This document shows, piece after piece, positions 58,850-64,000 of a stretch of 64,000 nucleotides of DNA. A program made the position numbers and the translations under genes. The stretch comes from JBGLNJ01 sp041300525 (GTDB taxonomy: Bacteria; Chloroflexota; Anaerolineae; Fen-1058). Location of the stretch: contig JBGLNJ010000001.1 of the NCBI GenBank assembly GCA_041300525.1, positions 1,302,001 through 1,366,000 of the forward strand, written 5' to 3'. The notes below the pieces were generated by a model that was not told where the DNA came from, did no database searches, and was given only the letters and a program-made list of their open reading frames with translations. Position 1 is the first letter of the stretch. The number at the start of each line of letters is the position of its first letter.

Positions 58850-58978
58850 GCCCAACAATCGCTTCCGCCCGACCTGGCGCTGCGCGCTTCAGCGGGCGTG
58901 TGGGGCTGGCGGGGTTTCCGTCGTGTAGGTGGTTTCAGTTCGACCGTTGCGCCGAGCGGGTGAAGCGGGACGTTGGGC
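58850..58978. repeat. attC-like integron recombination site
   Basis: The outer cores GCCCAAC (58850-58856) and GTTGGGC (58972-58978) are perfect complements, and the next inner stretches TCGCTTCCGCCCGACCTGGC and GCGGGTGAAGCGGGA pair with a few bulges, as in attC sites, to give a 129-base hairpin. It strongly resembles the site at 14007. It follows the secreted-protein gene by 40 bases. No integrase is visible. Confidence 0.72.
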
Positions 58979-59042
58979 GCGCAGTTTGGGTGTCACGCTC
59001 TCCTGTTATAGTACAAGCAGATAGGTCGGCAAGCACCCCTTG

Positions 59043-61253
59043 CTATCTGAGGACGAGTGGCAGCCAGATGTTCCACGACCACACGACCACCGCCCGCCGG
59101 GTGAATGGCCCCCGGACGCTGCCCGCAATTTCCACTGTGTTGGTGATTCGATCCCCGCGCCGGATCGCTGGCGTAAGCGCAAAAGCATAACCCAGCCGGA
59201 CAGTATCCCCGTAGCTGACCACACCGCTCCAATGAATCGTCCCCTCGGAGTAGATCGGGGGTGGATCAAGAGTAGCCGTCAGAGTTTGAGTGACCAGCGT
59301 CATCCCCGCAGGTATCGGATCGGTGACAAACGCCATCGCCGCCAAGTTGCCGGTGTTGCTGATCAGCACCGTGTAAGAAATCACCTCGGCCGGAAGCGAC
59401 AGGGCACCCGAGAGCACTGGCATCACGCCCCACATCCCCACCTTGCGCGAAGTGACCAGCACGGGCGCGGGCTGCGTCAGCACCGTGGTAAAAGCCTGTC
59501 CCCATTCCTCGTCGGTGAACGCCGGCTGATGGCCCGAAAGATTTCGAGCGCGGAAGAAATAGGTGTGGCCGTGCGCGCCGGAAAAAGTCGCCGAGATTTC
59601 CCTTGTGCCGGTCAACCAGTCTGTCCAGGTTCCTTCGTAGCCATCCCGCGCCTGGACCTGATAAGCGGCGATGCCAGACCCAACGCCATGTCTGGACCAG
59701 GTGATGGTGAATGTCGTTGTCACATACGGCGGCAGCGGCTCCACGCGCGCGTCCGGGATTTGCAGGCAGTTGGATGGTATGCGTCCCGCCAGCAAGTTTC
59801 CCCACCCGTCCACGTAAGCGGCGGTCAACTGGTCGAGTGAGCGCCCGCCCGTGGAGACCGTGACCGTGAAAGGATGCGCCGGGTCAATCGCGGGCAAATC
59901 CACGCGCGCGACTTGTACGCAGGTCGCCGACTCCCAAACGCATAATGCGCTCTCCCCCGCCGCGCGCGCCGCCGTGGAATGTAAGCCGACGATAAAGTTG
60001 CCGCCACTTTCACGCGCAGCCAGCGCCGCCTCGGCTGTGGCATTCGAAAAGACGCCAATGTCGCCCACCGGATACCAGTACTCGGTCCAGGCCAGAGTCG
60101 TCCCGGCCGTCAGCACCGCAGTGTCCCAGAATGTAGGGGCCACTCCTCCGTGAAGTTCAACAAACGTAGAGCTATCCTCGGTATAGCTCTCTGGAGGGAT
60201 CGGATGGGTCCAGCCCAGCCCATACCCCTTGACGCCGCGCGTAACGTTGGAGGGAAAAACTCGTGCCACGCCCTCGTTCGCAGCGGCATCATAGACGCCG
60301 ACAAAATCAGCCGCCGCTCGGGGGTACTCGAAAAAGCCCAGGTAATCGCCCCAATTCCCCAGGTGAGAATTATCTCGCCCGTTGTAAACAGGCCAAGAGA
60401 AGAGGCAGGTGGGGCCTGTAAAAGGCTGCGCACAGGAGAATCGCGCCATATCACCGGAGGCGTGCAACGACATGGTGTTGGCGTTAAAGATAAAGCGCAG
60501 GTTGGCGCTGACCGCGTTGGCTGCGCCAGGAGCCAGCATCGCGTTCGTCCAGTACTTGAACTGAAGCGATGTCGCGGTGGGATTCTCCAGATGCGGGCTG
60601 ACCGCCAGGTATCCACGGTCAGCCGGCAGGAAAAGATCAATCGTGGCGCGTAGCCGGTTGGTGGCTTGCGTGTCGCGGACGGTCACTGTGATCCCTGCCG
60701 TGGAGGTGACGGCGCTCCAGGCCCACGGCTCGCCCCACTCGTACCCGTGCTCTTCCACCGGCAGGCACCACTCGATGCCTCCCGCTGCCAGCCACCAGTT
60801 CTCTTCCCCCTTGAGCGGTCCCCAGTGAGTGGGCTTGATGACTGGATTTTGGTACAACTCGTTGTTGCCCGTGGCCTTGTAGATCAGTTGGTAAACCCGC
60901 CCGCCCAATTCAGGCAAGATCGTCACTCGCAAATAGTCGTTCTCCAATACCAACAGTTGATAATCTTGCGTGACGGTGACAGAGCCATTGTATTGCCTCC
61001 AATCCAGCCAATGATAGGTGTAAGGGCCGCTCGATCTGATCTTGAGCGCAGGAGTATAGGGAAAAGTGGGGATCGAGATCGTCGTCGTTTGGAACGAGGC
61101 TACGCCGAAAAGAGGAGCGCTTTCTGCTTTGAGAGGAAGATTGCCCCCGGCCTCGTCGTGGGCGCGACCCGAAGTGGCAAAAGATGCCCCGATTCCCACG
61201 CTGGCAAGTGTCAACAACGCCAAGATCATCCAGGCACGCGCACGCAGTTTCAT
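59043..61253 (-). CDS. Large secreted DUF5107-type protein with DUF11/FN3-like domains
   Basis: 736 residues from ATG 61253. A signal peptide (RARAWMILALLTLASVGIGASF) is followed by a galactose mutarotase-like DUF5107 beta-sandwich (LLVLENDYLRVTILPELGGR, ENWWLAAGGIEWCLPVEEHG, SVSANLRFIFNANTMSLHAS-like block), then FN3 (YVTTTFTITWSRHGVGSGIA) and a DUF11-like repeat (LISNTGNLAAMAFVTDPIPA). It ends with WNIWLPLVLR, a variant of the YLPLV tail. It probably binds or cleaves polysaccharide outside the cell. It lies opposite in direction to the attC-like site. Confidence 0.85.
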   Translation of the reverse strand: MKLRARAWMILALLTLASVGIGASFATSGRAHDEAGGNLPLKAESAPLFGVASFQTTTISIPTFPYTPALKIRSSGPYTYHWLDWRQYNGSVTVTQDYQLLVLENDYLRVTILPELGGRVYQLIYKATGNNELYQNPVIKPTHWGPLKGEENWWLAAGGIEWCLPVEEHGYEWGEPWAWSAVTSTAGITVTVRDTQATNRLRATIDLFLPADRGYLAVSPHLENPTATSLQFKYWTNAMLAPGAANAVSANLRFIFNANTMSLHASGDMARFSCAQPFTGPTCLFSWPVYNGRDNSHLGNWGDYLGFFEYPRAAADFVGVYDAAANEGVARVFPSNVTRGVKGYGLGWTHPIPPESYTEDSSTFVELHGGVAPTFWDTAVLTAGTTLAWTEYWYPVGDIGVFSNATAEAALAARESGGNFIVGLHSTAARAAGESALCVWESATCVQVARVDLPAIDPAHPFTVTVSTGGRSLDQLTAAYVDGWGNLLAGRIPSNCLQIPDARVEPLPPYVTTTFTITWSRHGVGSGIAAYQVQARDGYEGTWTDWLTGTREISATFSGAHGHTYFFRARNLSGHQPAFTDEEWGQAFTTVLTQPAPVLVTSRKVGMWGVMPVLSGALSLPAEVISYTVLISNTGNLAAMAFVTDPIPAGMTLVTQTLTATLDPPPIYSEGTIHWSGVVSYGDTVRLGYAFALTPAIRRGDRITNTVEIAGSVRGPFTRRAVVVWSWNIWLPLVLR

Positions 61254-61310
61254 CGCGTCTCCCGTTCAATTATGTTCACCCTTGCGAAGGGGCACTCCGC
61301 AAGTGAGCGC

Positions 61311-61664
61311 CTAATCGAACATCATCTCGATGTGATCGAGCGAGAACGTGATCTCGGGCGGGACCATCAGGCCCAGGCCGCCGCAGTTGGGGCACATTGC
61401 GTTGCAGCAACGCGGTTATCGGCGGGCGCTTCGTAACGCAGCCCGCAGCAATCCCAGCAGATAAAGCGGCTCGGCGCGAACGTCGTCACCAAGGCCGCAG
61501 ACTGGGCTGGGGTTCCCGGCGGGACCATCGCCAGGGCCTGCCGCACGTCTTCCAACGCCTGGGGCGAATCGTCATACATCACCAAATGCAACGCCGTGAC
61601 GCGCGCCGCGCCGCGCGTCCGCGCCTCAGCCAAGGCCTGCCCCACCATCGCTCGTACTCGTTCC
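61311..61664 (-). pseudogene. HypA-like zinc/nickel protein, frameshifted
   Basis: A small protein in two frames: VERVRAMVGQALAEARTRGA, VTALHLVMYDDSPQALEDVR and CWDCCGLRYEAP up to about 61410, then in the next frame CPNCGGLGLMVPPEITFSLD ending at the stop 61311-61313. The CxxC pair and order match HypA/HybF hydrogenase nickel chaperones (or zinc-ribbon relatives). GTG 61664 is the probable start. Other hydrogenase genes are absent, so the role is open. The shift is between the two zinc-binding pairs. Confidence 0.6.
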
Positions 61665-61719
61665 ACTTCCACGCATCTCTCCTGTGCCAGCAGCCTGTCG
61701 GAGAACCCTCTGACATAGG

Positions 61720-61766
61720 GCCTTGTGCCCGTCGTTGTTACGCCCACAAGGGGCTACACTACGCCT
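61720..61766. repeat. ACGCCCACAAGGGG dispersed element
   Basis: TACGCCCACAAGGGGCTACA is nearly identical to ACGCCCACAAGGGGTTATGC at 42364-42383, before the IS701 copy. It contains an inverted GCCTTGTG/CACAAGGGG pair. The rest of 61665-61935 holds nothing else I recognise. Confidence 0.5.
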
Positions 61767-61935
61767 CTCCGATAGGCTGCTAAAAGACTAGCACAGCCCC
61801 TCCAATCTGTCAACGGTGTAACCCTTTCGTAACCGAAATGTTACCCCCAAGAAGGCTGGATTGTTGTAGGATAATCGCACATCGCCGAGACCGCAAGTGC
61901 GCCTGGTGCGCCACGGTCCGGCAAGTGAGGTGGTT

Positions 61936-62007
61936 ATGTTGTTATTTATGGTTGCTGCGTTTGTCTTCACCCTGACGATTGCTTTATTGGTCGGCGTGGA
62001 GGCCTAA
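61936..62007 (+). CDS. Possible 23-residue membrane peptide
   Basis: ATG 61936, preceded by GTGAGGTGGTT, encodes MLLFMVAAFVFTLTIALLV plus GVEA: one complete membrane helix. It is isolated in a 500-base gap. Too short for homology; the ribosome site and clean hydrophobicity make it a candidate, not a proven gene. Confidence 0.4.
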   Translation: MLLFMVAAFVFTLTIALLVGVEA

Positions 62008-62180
62008 CGACTGATTGATGCGCCCATCTGCTTGCGCCGCGCGTTTCGGCTCTGCCCAGTCGGCGCGGAGCATGCGATGGGAAAGCAGCGCGTCCGCCTC
62101 AGGTGTTAACCGGGAGTGTTGAATTGCCCTAATCCCGGCGCACAAAGGCAGACGCCCAATAGATAGAAACGGAGTCCCCC

Positions 62181-64000
62181 ATGTCCGGTCTAGTCTATCG
62201 CAATGCGCCTGGCGCATGCGGCACATTCCTTGCGCTGGCGCTTGTGCTCGTCTTATCCGCGCCCCTGAGCGCCTATACGACACCCTTCCCGTCCGACCCG
62301 GGGCAACCCGCACCTCAATCCGCCTCTGAAATTCCACCCCACCTTGGATACGGGGCCAACCTGCGCGATCCCGCTCATATCGAGTCGCTCTTTGCTCCGC
62401 TGGGGTTCGAGTGGATCAAGTTGTACGAACAGTACAACGCCTTGCCGACTCAACGCCTCCCCTACCATGTGCTATACCGCATTGACGTTCATCGAGATGA
62501 CCGTTGGTCAGGGTCGCCGCTTCGCCCTAACCTCGCCAAGATTGCGAGCGACATCCGGCAGATTGCCCAGAATGGCCTGGGGCGGGTGGAAGCTTACGAG
62601 ATCGGCAACGAGCCGAATACCGATTTGCAATGGGAAGGCCAGCCACCAGACCCGGCGGACTATGTGGCCGTCTTGCAAACCGCTTACACGGCAATCAAGG
62701 CCGTTGACCCGAACGCTATCGTCGTCAGCGCCGGGCTGGCGCCGGTGGGGCGCATCAAAAACGTCGGAGGACAACCCTGCCGAGCCAACTCGGGCAACGC
62801 CTACGATGGCAACAACTGCCAGGCGATGGACGAGCGCGAATACGCCCGCCAGATGTTCAACCGGGGAGCGGGCGCTTACCTGGATGCCTTTGGCTATCAT
62901 CCCCAAGGTTTTCCCTACGAGCCGGAGCGCGCGCTCGATCAACTGCCGCCCGACGACAACGGCAACGGCTTTGCCTTCCGTGGCCTGGAAGTGATGCACG
63001 GCATCCTGCAAGAGTACGGCCTGGGCGATAGACCCATCTGGGCCACCGAGTTCGGCTGGCTGCGCGACCCCGCCGAGGACCCGTCCTATACCGAGCACAT
63101 TCCTTCATTGTGTCGCACCGATTATGCGTTAGGCTTTCAAGGTCAATATGGCTGGCAGGTTGTGACCGAAGCTCAGCAGGCCGACTTTCTCAGGCGCGCC
63201 TTTGCGTATGCCGACGCCAACTGGCCCTGGATGGGTGTAATGTTCGTTTGGAACCTGGACTGGCACAATCAAGGCTGGCTGTGCGACTCGATACGCTACT
63301 TTTCGGTGCGCCAAGACAATAACACGGACGACGGTCTCCCGGCGCTGGCCTACGCCGCGCTGCGCGATATGCCGCGCCGCTCGGCCTGGACCGGGCCTTC
63401 GATGACAGTCACACCCGATGGGTTATTCTTGGTGGGCGCGCGGGAGGATCCTCGCACGCTCACGACGACCGTCTCCATCGCGCGCGGCGGCGCGAGTCCG
63501 GTCACGTGGACGGCCAGCTTTGATCCACCTGCGCCAACCGGCCTGACGATTTCGCCTACCACCGGCACGGCTCCCGGCTCCCTGACGGTATCCGCAGACG
63601 CCAGCCTGTTCACGATCACCGGGACATTGCACACGACAGGCTCACTCAGCCTGCCGGCCAGCTACACTTTTACGCTCCACATCACCGCCGATCCGACGAC
63701 GACTGTCGGCAGCCCGTTCACGCTGCCCGTCACGCTGCGCGTGCTCGACCATTGGTATCGAGTGTATCTGCCGCTCGTCCAGAAAAACAGCACGGGCGGA
63801 CCCACGCCTCCGCCGACGCCCACGCCAACCGCTACCGCGTCACCTACGCCTACGCCGACGCCCGGACCTATCACCACGACGACGCGCTTTGGCGCAGCCT
63901 TTATCACCTCTGCCGAAGCGCCCTCCGACGACGCGCGATTCCAAAAATCAGTGGACACCGGCGCGGGCATGGATCGCTGGCCGCTCTACTGGCAAGCGGT
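62181..64000 (+). CDS. Secreted GH-A type glycoside hydrolase fused to a second domain (runs off the end)
   Basis: The frame is open from ATG 62181 to the last base, at least 606 residues. A signal peptide (GTFLALALVLVLSAPLSAY) leads into a GH5/GH39-like barrel: GFEWIKLYEQYNALP, AYEIGNEPN with the acid/base Glu, VVSAGLAPVG, and IWATEFGWLRDP with the nucleophile Glu. After beta-sandwich repeats (SPTTGTAPGSLTVSADASLF) comes VYLPLVQKN at about residue 528-536, which is the tail seen at the C-terminus of other proteins here, then a PTPTP linker and the start of another domain (FGAAFITSAEAPSDDARFQK). It appears to be a fusion of two secreted enzymes. Confidence 0.82.
   Translation, partial: MSGLVYRNAPGACGTFLALALVLVLSAPLSAYTTPFPSDPGQPAPQSASEIPPHLGYGANLRDPAHIESLFAPLGFEWIKLYEQYNALPTQRLPYHVLYRIDVHRDDRWSGSPLRPNLAKIASDIRQIAQNGLGRVEAYEIGNEPNTDLQWEGQPPDPADYVAVLQTAYTAIKAVDPNAIVVSAGLAPVGRIKNVGGQPCRANSGNAYDGNNCQAMDEREYARQMFNRGAGAYLDAFGYHPQGFPYEPERALDQLPPDDNGNGFAFRGLEVMHGILQEYGLGDRPIWATEFGWLRDPAEDPSYTEHIPSLCRTDYALGFQGQYGWQVVTEAQQADFLRRAFAYADANWPWMGVMFVWNLDWHNQGWLCDSIRYFSVRQDNNTDDGLPALAYAALRDMPRRSAWTGPSMTVTPDGLFLVGAREDPRTLTTTVSIARGGASPVTWTASFDPPAPTGLTISPTTGTAPGSLTVSADASLFTITGTLHTTGSLSLPASYTFTLHITADPTTTVGSPFTLPVTLRVLDHWYRVYLPLVQKNSTGGPTPPPTPTPTATASPTPTPTPGPITTTTRFGAAFITSAEAPSDDARFQKSVDTGAGMDRWPLYWQA

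Noticed and set aside
62002..62110. GCCTAAC at 62002 with GTTAACC at 62104 as a third attC
   Set aside because: The right core does not fit GTTRRRY and the inner arms do not pair convincingly; no similarity to the two accepted sites.

Overview
The window is a GC-rich stretch of bacterial chromosome that I read as Chloroflexota (Anaerolineae-like), from gene content alone. Clues are secreted proteins ending in a YLPLV-R type tail, proline/threonine PTPTP linkers, LysM, PA14 and DUF5107 exported proteins, an F420-pathway fragment (CofD plus nitroreductase), CarD, a large receptor-type Ser/Thr kinase, a G5/3D protein next to rsmA, and short palindromes dispersed between and inside genes. No rRNA, phage or CRISPR is visible.

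Layout. 1-1.3 kb: pieces of GT39-like membrane proteins. 1.3-10.5 kb: truncated peptide-binding protein and dppBCDF, then Uma2, MocA-like, formyltransferase and GH3 genes. 10.5-19.6 kb: AGE epimerase remnant, DUF2270 protein, and a sugar-acid/amino-sugar catabolic run (nagA, nagB, two URO-D family genes, uxaC, truncated uxaE). A lone integron-type gene cassette splits nagA from nagB. 19.7-29.3 kb: frameshifted helicase partner, HIT protein, SNF2 helicase, then csp, RRM and CarD genes with a promoter and hairpin leader, a promoter-driven structured RNA, and an XRE/NB-ARC/TPR regulator. 29.3-38.4 kb: IS4-like remnant, rsmG, tpx-like, SDR, tRNA-Met, LysM lipoprotein, plsC, rsmA, G5/3D protein, SRP RNA. 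38.4-48.7 kb: roadblock pair, Tat-type flavodoxin, IS701 element, HtrA-type protease, MoxR/DUF58/VWA operon, nitroreductase, cofD start. 48.7-57.9 kb: S9 peptidases, HARE-type protein, LysM/PA14 protein, ParB-like protein, Ser/Thr kinase, NUDIX. 57.9-64 kb: secreted proteins, a second attC-like site, HypA-like gene, GH-A type hydrolase running off the end.

A main structural result is that unrelated genes are cut and joined mid-gene near 1.31, 10.48, 19.63, 29.3-29.7, 38.43, 48.70 and about 57.8-57.9 kb, that is every 9-10 kb. Several other genes carry single frameshifts. This looks more like a mosaic of roughly 9 kb pieces (an assembly or concatenation artefact) than a natural gene order, so neighbourhood inferences should not be carried across those points.

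The most interesting biology is the integron-type cassette inserted in the nagA-nagB operon together with a second, clearly related attC-like site 45 kb away; the shared C-terminal tail of exported proteins; dispersed palindromes that also sit in frame inside genes; and an apparent dual start that could give exported and cytoplasmic forms of one flavodoxin.
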